Part shown: piece after piece, positions 9,175 through 18,519 of the stretch
Layout: each line of letters opens with the position of its first letter
Numbering within the stretch: the first letter of the stretch is position 1
From: Microtetraspora niveoalba
GTDB lineage: Bacteria > Actinomycetota > Actinomycetes > Streptosporangiales > Streptosporangiaceae
Length of the DNA stretch: 64,000 nt
Reading direction: 5' to 3'
Assembly (NCBI RefSeq): GCF_001570405.1
Contig: NZ_BBYM01000021.1
Span: 83,892 to 147,891, forward strand
Position numbers and translations under genes: made by a program
The notes under the pieces: model-generated
Told to the model about the DNA's origin: nothing
The model's database searches: none
What the model saw: the letters and a program-made list of their open reading frames with translations, nothing else

Positions 9175-9400
9175 CCTGGGCCGGAACGCAGCCGCGTACG
9201 TGATGCGGCGGCGTCTCCGGGCGCGGAAAAGCAGCCGGCTCAGGAAGGGGCAGGGGCACAGACCCGCCTGGCCCGAAAGCCAGCCGAGTACGTGATGCGG
9301 CGAAGTCTCGTGAGCAGTCGGTATGCGGCAGCTACCTGGCCCGAAAGGTGGCTGGGTGGGGCGGCGGCGTTTCGGGAGCAGCCGGCGTCGGAGAGTGACC
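9175..9400 (+). repeat. Three degenerate intergenic repeats
   Basis: The 447-bp gap after the GTPase gene holds three related copies beginning CCTGGSCCGRAA at 9175, 9267 and 9335. Each continues through a GTACGTGATGCGGCG-like core (degraded in the third) to a GCAGYCGG end. A fourth, more decayed relative may start near 9136. There is no ORF with coding character and no transposase. The gap also contains the DnaA-box-like site upstream of the SSB gene. Confidence 0.5.
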
Positions 9401-9489
9401 TGATCCGGACGATGGCGGGCGCCGATTAGGCGGGCCTCGGGAGTCGTCGTGGCTCGAAGTCGGCGGCCCAGCCGTCCCCAGGCCCGCGG

Positions 9490-9498
9490 TTGTCCACA
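9490..9498 (+). promoter_or_regulatory. DnaA-box-like site TTGTCCACA
   Basis: TTGTCCACA is a match to the actinobacterial DnaA-box consensus TT(G/A)TCCACA. It lies 89 bp upstream of the SSB-paralogue start. Only one copy is seen, so this is not an origin; it may be a DnaA-responsive control site or chance. Confidence 0.45.
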
Positions 9499-9586
9499 GA
9501 ACCAAATTCGGCACCGTGGCGCCGGGCGGGGCAGGGCCAGAGTTGTGCCCGAAGTCCGGCGAGGGCCCGGACCTGGGGAGGACTCC

Positions 9587-10495
9587 ATGAGCGACGTCTA
9601 CGTCACGCTGAGCGGCAACGTCACCGCCGACCCCCGGCAGTACCAGTTCCCCGACGGCTCGCGCGCGACGAGCCTGCGTCTCGCGGTCAACCGGAGGGTG
9701 CTCGACCGGCAGTCCCAGACATGGACCACGGAGGACACGACGTACTACCTGGTCCGGTGTTACCGGGCGCTCGCCGACAACGTCGCCCAGTCGGTCCGCA
9801 AGGGCCATCCACTCGTCGTGTACGGCAGACTCCGGATCAGGCAGTTCGAAGACCGGCAGGGCGAGCGGAGATTCTCGGCCGAGGTCGAGGCCAGCTCGGT
9901 CGGCCATGACCTCAAATGGGGCATCGCCAGTTTCGAGAAGCCCATCCGGTCCTACGCGGGAGCGCCTGGTGCCGACCAGCGACGGGGCATGGAGGACGCT
10001 ACTCGCGAGTGGGAGTTGCGGGCCGTGTCGTACGCGGAGGGGCGGCCCGCCCATCCGGTGGAGGCGCCGTCGTCCTCGGGCGATGAGAGCACGCGGCCGA
10101 GCGAGGCTGTGGAGCGCGATGCTGAGGTGGCGAGGCGAGCAGATCAGGCTGCGGAAGAGGTTGCCGAGGTAGTGGGGCAGTCGGACAAGGTCATGGAGCG
10201 GGGGGCCGAGCTGGCGCCGCCGTCGGGCGAGGCGACCAGGCAAGGCGTGGCGACCGGGCGACGCGAGGCGACAGGGCAAGGCGCGGGGCAAGGCGCGGCG
10301 ATGGGGCAAGGCGCGGGGCAAGGCGTGGCGATGGAGCACGGCGAGGCGACCGGGCAAGCGGGCGAGGCCGTGAGGCGGGCAGCCCGGACGCCCAGGCGAG
10401 GGGACGAGCGTCCGTTGTCGGGAGACGAGGGGAAGGACCGGGATGATCTCGCGCCATGGCCGGTGGAGACCGTACCGGAGAAGCTCGCGGCCTGA
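9587..10495 (+). CDS. Single-stranded DNA-binding protein paralogue with long repetitive tail
   Basis: Residues 1-~110 are an SSB OB-fold: VYVTLSGNVTADPRQYQF at the start, then ATSLRLAVNRR, TYYLVRCYRALADNVAQSV and a GRLRIRQFED strand. ATG 9587 is chosen because GGGGAG lies six bases upstream and the OB-fold begins immediately; an open frame extends further upstream but is non-SSB. The 302-residue product is about twice the length of typical actinomycete SsbB. The extra length is a Glu/Ala-rich then Gly/Gln-rich tail, with GQGAGQGAAMGQGAGQG-type repeats at residues ~225-260. It lacks the acidic DDDIPF tip that recruits repair partners. It is probably a second SSB (SsbB-like), with the replicative ssb elsewhere. 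Confidence 0.8.
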   Translation: MSDVYVTLSGNVTADPRQYQFPDGSRATSLRLAVNRRVLDRQSQTWTTEDTTYYLVRCYRALADNVAQSVRKGHPLVVYGRLRIRQFEDRQGERRFSAEVEASSVGHDLKWGIASFEKPIRSYAGAPGADQRRGMEDATREWELRAVSYAEGRPAHPVEAPSSSGDESTRPSEAVERDAEVARRADQAAEEVAEVVGQSDKVMERGAELAPPSGEATRQGVATGRREATGQGAGQGAAMGQGAGQGVAMEHGEATGQAGEAVRRAARTPRRGDERPLSGDEGKDRDDLAPWPVETVPEKLAA

Positions 10496-10523
10496 CGCGA
10501 TGCCGGAGTGCGAAGGCGCTGAG

Positions 10524-10598
10524 TCGGGAGGTGGGGACTCGGGAGGTGGGGACTCGGGAGGTGGAGCGCCGGGAGGTGGGGACTTGGGAGGTGGAGCG
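10524..10598 (+). repeat. Five tandem copies of a 15-bp G-rich unit
   Basis: Units start at 10524, 10539, 10554, 10569 and 10584 and follow YYGGGAGGTGGRRMS; the first two are identical (TCGGGAGGTGGGGAC). The strand is strongly G-biased, with GGG/GG runs that could form a quadruplex. It lies just after the SSB-paralogue stop. The rest of the 10599-10930 gap shows a short palindrome at 10876 and nothing else I can support. Confidence 0.8.
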
Positions 10599-10875
10599 TG
10601 GAGGCTGCTGGGGGTGGGAGAGGTGAGCTAGGGGAGGGCATCGGCCGTGCGCGGCCGGTGCCCCACGATGGAACGTCCGGGGATCGGCCGATGGCGACTT
10701 CCACGTCGCTGCGAGAGCACCCTTGCTAGGTCCAGGTCACACCCCGCACCATGGCTGCTCCTTTCCCACACGGGCCCCCTGTGAAGGAGCGATTACCGTC
10801 AGCCGCCCGGTCGCCCGGATGGCCAGACTGCCAAAGGTAGCGGTTCCCGTCGCGCGACGCACACTCCGCAATTAT

Positions 10876-10886
10876 TGTGTTACACA
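10876..10886. promoter_or_regulatory. Palindrome TGTGTTACACA upstream of the diguanylate cyclase
   Basis: A perfect 5-bp inverted repeat sits around a central T, in a locally A/T-rich patch (AATTATTGTGTTACACATC) 45 bp before the cyclase start. Its position suits an operator overlapping a promoter. No specific regulator can be named. Confidence 0.35.
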
Positions 10887-10930
10887 TCGTGAGACGCTGG
10901 AAGCAGCGCACGGACGCGTGGGGAGACTGG

Positions 10931-12226
10931 ATGACGGCACCCAGCCAGACCTCGGCCACACCGCGGGACGGATCGCCCTCGCGGCGCGGTCGGTGGCCTC
11001 TGCTGGCCCAGCGTCGTCCTCTGGTGGTCTACTTCTGCGGCATCGTCGCGCTGGATCTGGCCGCGATCGCGTACCTGCTGACCTCGACGGACTTCCGCCT
11101 CTCCCATGTCGCCGCGTTCGCCGCTCTGACGGCGTGCGGCGCGGTGTGCATCGAGGCCACGCGCCGGCTCGGAATGCCTGCCGGGGTGTCCCGCGACCTG
11201 CTGTCGGCCTGGTGGCTTCCGGTCGTGCTGCTGCTCCCGCCGTTGTACGCCCTGCTCGCCCCCATCCCGCTGCAGATCCTCCTGCAGGTGCGAGTGCGGG
11301 CCACGGTCGTCTACCGGAGGGTCTTCAGCGCGGCCGCGATCGGCGTGGCCGCCTGCGCCGCCTCCGTGGCGTTCCACGCGTGGATACCGGTGCCGGCCGA
11401 GCTGTCCAGCGGCCGCGCGTCGCCCATCGTCGCGGCGGTGGCCTGCGCGGCCATGTTCACCGTGCTCAACACCGCTCTCATCGCGATCGCCGTGCGCACC
11501 GCGGACCCCGACACTCGGTGGCGGGAGTTCCTGTGGAACCGCGAGAGCGCGCTGCTCGACGCCGTGGAACTCTGCCTCGGCGTGACGGTCGCCATCGCCT
11601 GCGGGCTCAACCTGGCCCTGCTGGTGCTCGCGCTGCCGCCGGTGGTGCTGCTGCAACGCAGCCTGCTCCACGCGCAGTTGCAGGCGGCCGCGCGCACCGA
11701 CCCCAAGACGGGGCTGCTCAACGCCGCCGCCTGGCAACGCGAGGCCGACACCGAGATCGTCCGCGCCCGGCGCACCGGCGAGTCGCTCGCGCTGCTCATC
11801 GTCGACATCGACCACTTCAAGCGGGTCAACGACACCTACGGCCATCTCGTCGGCGACCAGGTGCTGATCGGAGTGGCCGCCACGCTGCGGAGCCAGCTTC
11901 GCGACTACGACGTCGTCGGCCGGTTCGGCGGCGAGGAGTTCGTGATCCTTCTGCCGCGCGCCGACGTCACCGAGGCCCGGCGGGTGGCCGAGCGGCTGCG
12001 TTCTCGGGTGGGGCGCATGGCGGTCCCGGCCGACCACGCGATGGTCACGGTGACGATCTCGGCCGGGGTGGCCATCATGAACATGCACGGCCACGACCTG
12101 ATCGAGCTGCTCGCCGCCGCTGATCTCGCGCTCTACCGCGCCAAGGAGCTCGGGCGCGACCGCATCTGCCTCCCCGCCCGTCCGTCCGCTCCTCCACCCC
12201 GCACAGGTGAGGAAATGACCGGCTGA
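10931..12226 (+). CDS. Membrane-bound GGDEF diguanylate cyclase
   Basis: The enzyme makes c-di-GMP from two GTP. ATG 10931 is preferred: GGGGAG lies seven bases upstream, whereas the GTG at 10877 sits inside the operator-like palindrome. The 431-residue product has about five or six membrane segments in residues ~35-240, a short linker, then a GGDEF domain. The active-site motif is GGEEF at 333-337. The product-inhibition I-site RDYD lies exactly five residues before it and looks intact. No EAL or PAS domain is present. c-di-GMP controls development through BldD in streptomycetes; the same role here is inferred. ettA follows after 31 bp. Confidence 0.88.
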   Translation: MTAPSQTSATPRDGSPSRRGRWPLLAQRRPLVVYFCGIVALDLAAIAYLLTSTDFRLSHVAAFAALTACGAVCIEATRRLGMPAGVSRDLLSAWWLPVVLLLPPLYALLAPIPLQILLQVRVRATVVYRRVFSAAAIGVAACAASVAFHAWIPVPAELSSGRASPIVAAVACAAMFTVLNTALIAIAVRTADPDTRWREFLWNRESALLDAVELCLGVTVAIACGLNLALLVLALPPVVLLQRSLLHAQLQAAARTDPKTGLLNAAAWQREADTEIVRARRTGESLALLIVDIDHFKRVNDTYGHLVGDQVLIGVAATLRSQLRDYDVVGRFGGEEFVILLPRADVTEARRVAERLRSRVGRMAVPADHAMVTVTISAGVAIMNMHGHDLIELLAAADLALYRAKELGRDRICLPARPSAPPPRTGEEMTG

Positions 12227-12257
12227 AGCTGCCGTGGGTGCCACTACCCTTGGAGAC

Positions 12258-13922
<1,665 letters not shown>

Positions 13923-13928
13923 TCACCC

Positions 13929-13951
13929 CTCCCGGCGGAGTCCGCCGGGAG
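13929..13951 (+). terminator. Terminator hairpin after ettA
   Basis: A 10-bp perfect stem (CTCCCGGCGG / CCGCCGGGAG) with a 3-nt loop begins six bases after the ettA stop codon. Confidence 0.75.
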
Positions 13952-14029
13952 GACGGGCCCTCGGCCCGGCCGGCGCTCGTCGCGACCCCGCCCGTGTGCG
14001 GAAAACGCGGGTGGAATACGGTTTCCGGT

Positions 14030-14512
14030 GTGTCCGGACAACCTCTTCCCGACGGCGCCGGCCGTGCCGCCGACCCCGGTGTCACGAGTGCCGCCGCCCC
14101 CGCCGACCGGCGGCACGTCTTTCACCGGCAGGTCCGCTTCGCGGACATCGACAGCCTCGGCCACGTCAACAACGTGCGGTTCTTCGACTTCCTCGAGGAC
14201 GCGCGCCTCGGCATGTTGTTCGTGGACCCGGTCCGCGAGGGCGGCCGTCCGCACCAGGGCCTCGTGGTCGCCCGGCACGAGATCGACTACCGCCGCCCGC
14301 TGATGTTCCGCCCCGACCCGGTACGCGTCGAGACCTGGGTGACCGAGATCAAGCCGGTGCGCTTCACCCTCGCGTACGAGATCAAGGACGACGAGCAGGT
14401 CTTCGTCGAGGCACGTTCCGTGATGGTGGCCTACGACGTCGAGAGCGCCCGCCCGCGCAGGCTCACCGAGGACGAGCTGGCCTACCTGAAGCGCTTCTCC
14501 ATCGAGGACTGA
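14030..14512 (+). CDS. Hotdog-fold acyl-CoA thioesterase (4HBT family)
   Basis: The protein hydrolyses acyl-CoA thioesters. The 4HBT signature FADIDSLGHVNNVRFFDFLEDARL near residue 45 includes the catalytic Asp and the N-V-x-Y/F helix start. The later RHEIDYRRPL and FVEARSVMVAYD strands fit the fold. The start is uncertain: the GTG at 14030 gives 160 residues, with ~30 low-complexity residues before the domain and no good ribosome-binding site; a shorter form is possible. It is convergent with the GH13 gene, only 20 bp apart. Substrate unknown. Confidence 0.8.
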   Translation: MSGQPLPDGAGRAADPGVTSAAAPADRRHVFHRQVRFADIDSLGHVNNVRFFDFLEDARLGMLFVDPVREGGRPHQGLVVARHEIDYRRPLMFRPDPVRVETWVTEIKPVRFTLAYEIKDDEQVFVEARSVMVAYDVESARPRRLTEDELAYLKRFSIED

Positions 14513-14532
14513 GGGGACTGAGGGGACGGAGA

Positions 14533-16074
14533 TCAGTCCCGCAGCAGCCACGCGCCCGTGTCCGGTGGCAACGCGCCGCCGTCGAGGGGGCCGCTGGAGA
14601 TCAGGACCCGGTCGTGGGGCGGCAGCCGTACAGGATCGGTGCCGCAGTTGACCACGCACGTCAGCGGTCCCCGGGACAGGAACAGGGCGTCGGCGGGGGA
14701 GTCGGGCCAGGCGACCGCGTCCGGCAGCGTACCGTGCAGCGAGCGGCGCGCGGCCAGCGTACGGCGATAGAACGACAGGGTGGAGCCGGGGTCCGCCATC
14801 TGCCGCTCCACGGTCAGCTCCGCCCATCCGGGCGGTTGCGGCAGCCACGACCCGCCCGGACCGAAGCCGAACGGCGGAGCCGCCCCGGACCAGGGGATCG
14901 GCACCCGGCAGCCGTCCCGGCCAGGCTTCGCCCCTTTTGTCCGGAAATAGACGGGATCTCGGCGGACTTCCGGTGGAAGGTCCTCTACCTCGGTTAGCCC
15001 TAATTCCTCCCCTTGGTAGAGATATGCCGACCCGGGGAGGGCGAGCATCGCCAGCAGGGCGGCGCGGGCACGGGCCGAACCGGCGGCGGGGTCGGCCGCC
15101 CCCACGCCATATCGGGTGGCGTGCCGTACGACGTCATGGTTGGACAACACCCACGTGGGGGCGCGCATCGCGGCCAGCGTGGCGCCGATGACCTCCCGGA
15201 ACGCGGCAGCCGACCAGGGCGCCTCCAGCCAGGCGAAGTTGAAGCTCTGGTGCAGCTCGTCCGGGCGTACGTAGAGGGCGAGGTCATCGGCCGAATCCGT
15301 CCAGACCTCGCCCACGGCGGCGCGATCGCCGGGATAGGAGTCGAGCACCGCCCGCCACTCGCGGTAGACCTGGTGGACCTCGGGGCGGCTCCAGATCGGC
15401 GACCGGGCACCGAAGCCGACGGTGGTGTCGGGCAGCCCCTCGGCCTTGTGCAGGCCCATCGCGACGTCGATGCGGAAACCGTCCACGCCTCGATCGAGCC
15501 AGAACCGCAGCGTGGCGAGGAAGTCCTCGCGGACTTCGGAGTTGTTCCAGTTGAAGTCCGGCTGCTGGGGCGCGAAGAGGTGGAGGTACCACTGGCCGTC
15601 CGGCAGCCGGGTCCACGCGGGCCCGCCGAAGACCGAGAGCCAGTTGTTCGGCTCCGCGTCGGGCCGTCCGGGTGGGGAGGACCGGAAGATGTACCGGTCG
15701 CGCTCAGGCGACCCCTCAGGCGCGTTCAGGGCCTTCTGGAACCACGGGTGGGCGGCGGAGCTGTGGTTGGGGACGATGTCCACTATCAGCCGCAGCCCGT
15801 AATCGTGCGCGTCGGCCACCAGGTCGTCGAAGTCGTCGAGGGTGCCGAAGAGCGGATCGACGTCGCGGTAGTCCGCGACGTCGTAGCCGCCGTCGGCCAT
15901 CGGGGAGCGGTAGAACGGCGTCAGCCAGATCGCGTCGACGCCCAGTTCCGCGAGGTAGGGGAGGCGCGACCGCACGCCGGCGAGGTCGCCGACTCCGTCG
16001 CCCGTGGAGTCGGCGAAGCTCCGTACGTAGATCTCGTAGACGACGGCGTCATGCCACCAGGGGGTTTCACGCAT
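14533..16074 (-). CDS. GH13 alpha-glucosidase (oligo-1,6-/alpha-1,4-glucosidase type)
   Basis: The 513-residue cytosolic enzyme cleaves terminal alpha-glucosidic bonds in malto- or isomalto-oligosaccharides. GH13 regions are visible in order: DAIWLTPFYRSPMADGGYDV (~47-66), DIVPNHSS (~99-106), the nucleophile in GFRIDVA (Asp203), the acid/base in GEVW (Glu256) and the stabiliser in SNHDV (Asp314). The N-terminus WWHDAVVYEIYVRSF is typical of the oligosaccharide-cleaving subfamily. There is no signal peptide. glbO lies 29 bp upstream on the same strand, possibly cotranscribed. Exact linkage preference cannot be assigned. Confidence 0.9.
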   Translation of the reverse strand: MRETPWWHDAVVYEIYVRSFADSTGDGVGDLAGVRSRLPYLAELGVDAIWLTPFYRSPMADGGYDVADYRDVDPLFGTLDDFDDLVADAHDYGLRLIVDIVPNHSSAAHPWFQKALNAPEGSPERDRYIFRSSPPGRPDAEPNNWLSVFGGPAWTRLPDGQWYLHLFAPQQPDFNWNNSEVREDFLATLRFWLDRGVDGFRIDVAMGLHKAEGLPDTTVGFGARSPIWSRPEVHQVYREWRAVLDSYPGDRAAVGEVWTDSADDLALYVRPDELHQSFNFAWLEAPWSAAAFREVIGATLAAMRAPTWVLSNHDVVRHATRYGVGAADPAAGSARARAALLAMLALPGSAYLYQGEELGLTEVEDLPPEVRRDPVYFRTKGAKPGRDGCRVPIPWSGAAPPFGFGPGGSWLPQPPGWAELTVERQMADPGSTLSFYRRTLAARRSLHGTLPDAVAWPDSPADALFLSRGPLTCVVNCGTDPVRLPPHDRVLISSGPLDGGALPPDTGAWLLRD

Positions 16075-16103
16075 GCCCCATGGCTGCCCCGCGGCCGAGC
16101 GTC

Positions 16104-16472
16104 TTATGCGTTGATCATGCTGTGCGCGGCGTAGACGAGGTAGCGCAGCAGTTGCTCCTCGTGCTCGGGGGCGAGCTCCAGGGAGCGGACGGCGTCGTCC
16201 ATGTGCTTCAGCCAGGCGTCCCGCTCCACCTCGCCGATCGTGAACGGCACGTGCCGCATGCGGAGCCGGGGGTGGCCGCGCTCCTGGCTGTAGGTGTTGG
16301 GGCCGCCCCAGTATTGGATGAGGAACATGCGCAGCCGGTCCTCGGCCCCCGTGAGGTCGTCTTCGGGGTACATCGGGCGCAGCACCGGATCCTCGGCGAC
16401 GCCTTCGTAGAACCGGTGGACGAGCCGCCGGAACGTCTCCTCGCCTCCGACGGCCTCATAGAAGGTTGTCAC
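16104..16472 (-). CDS. glbO: Group II truncated hemoglobin GlbO
   Basis: The 122-residue 2-over-2 heme protein binds O2/NO and is typical of actinobacteria. The GTG start gives [21 protein letters not shown]. The distal pocket region is [14 protein letters not shown], the E helix has [16 protein letters not shown], and the proximal heme ligand is the His in [11 protein letters not shown] (~residue 75). Trp in DAWLKHM at ~87 is the conserved WG8-type residue of this group. It lies between the MscS channel and GH13 genes on the same strand. Role in oxygen or NO handling is family knowledge. Confidence 0.93.
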   Translation of the reverse strand: MTTFYEAVGGEETFRRLVHRFYEGVAEDPVLRPMYPEDDLTGAEDRLRMFLIQYWGGPNTYSQERGHPRLRMRHVPFTIGEVERDAWLKHMDDAVRSLELAPEHEEQLLRYLVYAAHSMINA

Positions 16473-16506
16473 CGCTTCAGCCTAGGCCAGTTACCGGCGA
16501 GTAGGT

Positions 16507-17517
16507 TCAGCCGGCGAAGGCCAGGCTCTTCTCGTCGAACGCGTGCTTGATCCGGATCCGCAGCTCGCGGGCCACCTCGGCCTGCTGGGCCGGGGTGGTC
16601 TTCGCGCTGACCCGGAAGACGACCGCCGTGCCGGAGATCTGCTCCAGGCCGAACACCTGCGGCTCCTCGACCAGGAGGACGTCGCGGAACTCCGGGTGCT
16701 CCCACATCGCGGCGGAGACGCTCACGAGCAGCTCGCGCACCGTGGGGATGTCCGCGTCGTACGGCGCGGGCACGTCGACGACCGCCCGCGACCAGCCCTG
16801 GGACTCGTTGCCCACCCGGCTGATCGTGCCGTTGCGGACGTACCACACCTTGCCGTCGGCGTCGCGGATGCGCGTGATCCGCAGGGTGACGGCCTCGACC
16901 GTGCCGATCGCGACGCCGGTGTCGATCACGTCGCCGACGCCGTACTGGTCCTCGAGCAGCATGAACATGCCGGCGATGAAGTCCTTGACCAGCTCCTGGG
17001 CGCCGAAGCCGACCGCGACGCCGATGATGCCGACGCTGGTGAGCAGGGGGGCGAGCTCGATGCCCAGATTGGAGAGGATCATCAGGGCGGCGGTGCCGAG
17101 GATCACGACCGAGGACAGGCTCCGCAGCACCGATCCCATGGTCTCGGCGCGCTGCCTGCGGCGCTCGGTGAGGATCGCGGTGGTCGCCTCGCTCGGGTTG
17201 GGCGTCCTGTTCCTGAGCCGCTCCGGCAGCACGCCCTCGCTGGCCCGCAACGTCACCCGGGTGATGAGCCGGTGCGCGATGCCCCGCACCACCAGAGCGA
17301 TGGCGAGGATCATGCACAGGGTGAGCAGGGCGTCGACGATCCCGGCCACGAGCGGGACCCAGGGATACACGCCGTCGGGGAAGGACGCGTTGAGGATCGC
17401 GCAGGTCAGGCCCTTGCCGCTCTTGCACGTCTCAGTCACCGCGGTGACCGCCTCACCCACCGTGTCGGCGATGTCCCCTTCAGGGGACGGTGTCGGCGTG
17501 GGAGCGTACGGGAACAC
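16507..17517 (-). CDS. Mechanosensitive channel of small conductance (MscS family)
   Basis: The channel opens under membrane tension to release osmolytes. The GTG at 17517 is chosen because GGGGGGAT lies about seven bases upstream; longer upstream starts add low-quality sequence. The 336-residue protein has an exported-looking N-terminus, a first membrane segment (PLVAGIVDALLTLCMILAIA) and a second after the RRRQRAE basic loop. The pore-lining helix region SVGIIGVAVGFGAQELVKDF is followed by a beta domain with DQYGVGDVIDTG and VRNGTISRVGN, then the vestibule and a C-terminal alpha/beta domain. The family signature is unambiguous. Confidence 0.9.
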   Translation of the reverse strand: MFPYAPTPTPSPEGDIADTVGEAVTAVTETCKSGKGLTCAILNASFPDGVYPWVPLVAGIVDALLTLCMILAIALVVRGIAHRLITRVTLRASEGVLPERLRNRTPNPSEATTAILTERRRQRAETMGSVLRSLSSVVILGTAALMILSNLGIELAPLLTSVGIIGVAVGFGAQELVKDFIAGMFMLLEDQYGVGDVIDTGVAIGTVEAVTLRITRIRDADGKVWYVRNGTISRVGNESQGWSRAVVDVPAPYDADIPTVRELLVSVSAAMWEHPEFRDVLLVEEPQVFGLEQISGTAVVFRVSAKTTPAQQAEVARELRIRIKHAFDEKSLAFAG

Positions 17518-17920
17518 GAGGCGGATCCCCCCGGATCGGTTCGGTCGGCAACGGGCAGGTAAACCTAACTCATTGTGCAGACTGAACCGGCCGTCGTCAC
17601 ATCGCCGGGGAAGGCGGATCGCCCCCGCCGCCGTCGGGACGACGGACGGGGCTCTCGCTGCGACGAACGGCAGGACCGGCGTGCGCACCCGGACGCGCGC
17701 GCCGTGTCGTTCTCCGGGAGGGGATCCTCCTCGATGGCCGTCCGGGCCGGCCTGTCACGGCCGGATCGGGCGGCGGTCAACCGTGCCCGGCGGGCGTTCC
17801 GCCGTACACGAGCGTGTTGGGGGCCGGGGGCGCACAGCGTCCCGGGTGGGCCGCGTCTCCGCGTCCACGTCCCGGGGCGCTCCGCACCGTGCGCTCCGCC
17901 GGCCCCGGAGCCGGGGTGGG
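17518..17920. other. 403-bp stretch without a supported gene
   Basis: The stretch lies between the MscS start and the stop of the small (-) gene. It should hold the MscS promoter, but I cannot single out -35/-10 boxes. ORFs on both strands here have no recognisable product and Arg/Pro-rich shadow composition. Confidence 0.5.
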
Positions 17921-18181
17921 CTACTCGCTCACCGCGGCGAGCACTCGGGCGACCTTGCGCGCCGCACCGGCCGGGTCGTCCGCCCGGTGCATCCTCTCTC
18001 CCCAGGACCACCAGTAGTCCGCGGCTCTGCACACGACGTTCTCCGCGAGGCTCGTGGCGTTCGGATTGATCACCCGTACGAAGGGGCGGCCGGACTGGGT
18101 GCGCACGACCCGCGCGAGAAGGCCGCGGGAGTCGAGTTCGGATACCAGGAGTTCCAGGCGCCGGAAATCGTCCTCCTCCAC
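17921..18181 (-). CDS. Small conserved-looking hypothetical protein, divergent from the XRE-TPR regulator
   Basis: The 86-residue cytosolic product (ATG 18181) has the character of a real protein: a helical start MEEDDFRRLELLVSELDSRG, a beta-hairpin ARVVRTQSGRPFVRVINP, and an aromatic motif ADYWWSWGERM near residue 55. GAGG lies six bases before the ATG. It has no recognised domain. Small genes of this kind often sit opposite XRE regulators in actinomycetes, and here it shares a 338-bp divergent intergenic region with one. Function unknown. Confidence 0.65.
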   Translation of the reverse strand: MEEDDFRRLELLVSELDSRGLLARVVRTQSGRPFVRVINPNATSLAENVVCRAADYWWSWGERMHRADDPAGAARKVARVLAAVSE

Positions 18182-18519
18182 TTCGGTGTCCTCCTTGGTT
18201 TCGACTGAGCCGACGCGCGGAGATCCTTTTCCCCGCGCATTCGGTCCTGGTGGGCTGAAGATGACTCACCAAGCATGAACGGGTCAACGAGGTCCGCCGG
18301 CTCAGCGGTTAGGCAAACCCCCAAGCAGGTTGAAGAAAACCACCTGCTGAGGGACGATCCTTAGTCAGCACGTTCAAGCGCCCGCCCTGGCCGCGCAAAA
18401 TCTGGTCCATCATTCATGTGTAGTCGCAGCGCGACAGAGACGTTACGCTGCGTCAGCAGATGAGGACCCTTCGAGATGCGCGGTCGGCACCATCACCCGA
18501 TCGCGAGAGAGGGGCCGGA
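18182..18519. other. Divergent intergenic region
   Basis: This 338-bp spacer is between the small (-) gene and the XRE-TPR gene and must hold both promoters. A hairpin GCGCGG/CCGCGC lies around 18216-18239. No clear -35/-10 pair or operator could be fixed by eye. Confidence 0.5.

Noticed and set aside
9490..9498. Replication origin at the DnaA box
   Set aside because: A single box, with no dnaA, dnaN or A/T-rich unwinding element.
10524..10598. CRISPR-like tandem repeats
   Set aside because: Units are contiguous 15-mers without spacers and there are no cas genes.
10726..10959. Minus-strand frame opposite the cyclase promoter
   Set aside because: It covers the promoter and start of the cyclase gene, has no recognisable product and no ribosome-binding site.
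17575..18069. Plus-strand 164-codon frame overlapping the small (-) gene
   Set aside because: Arg/Ser/Pro-rich shadow composition; the minus-strand 86-residue product looks far more protein-like.
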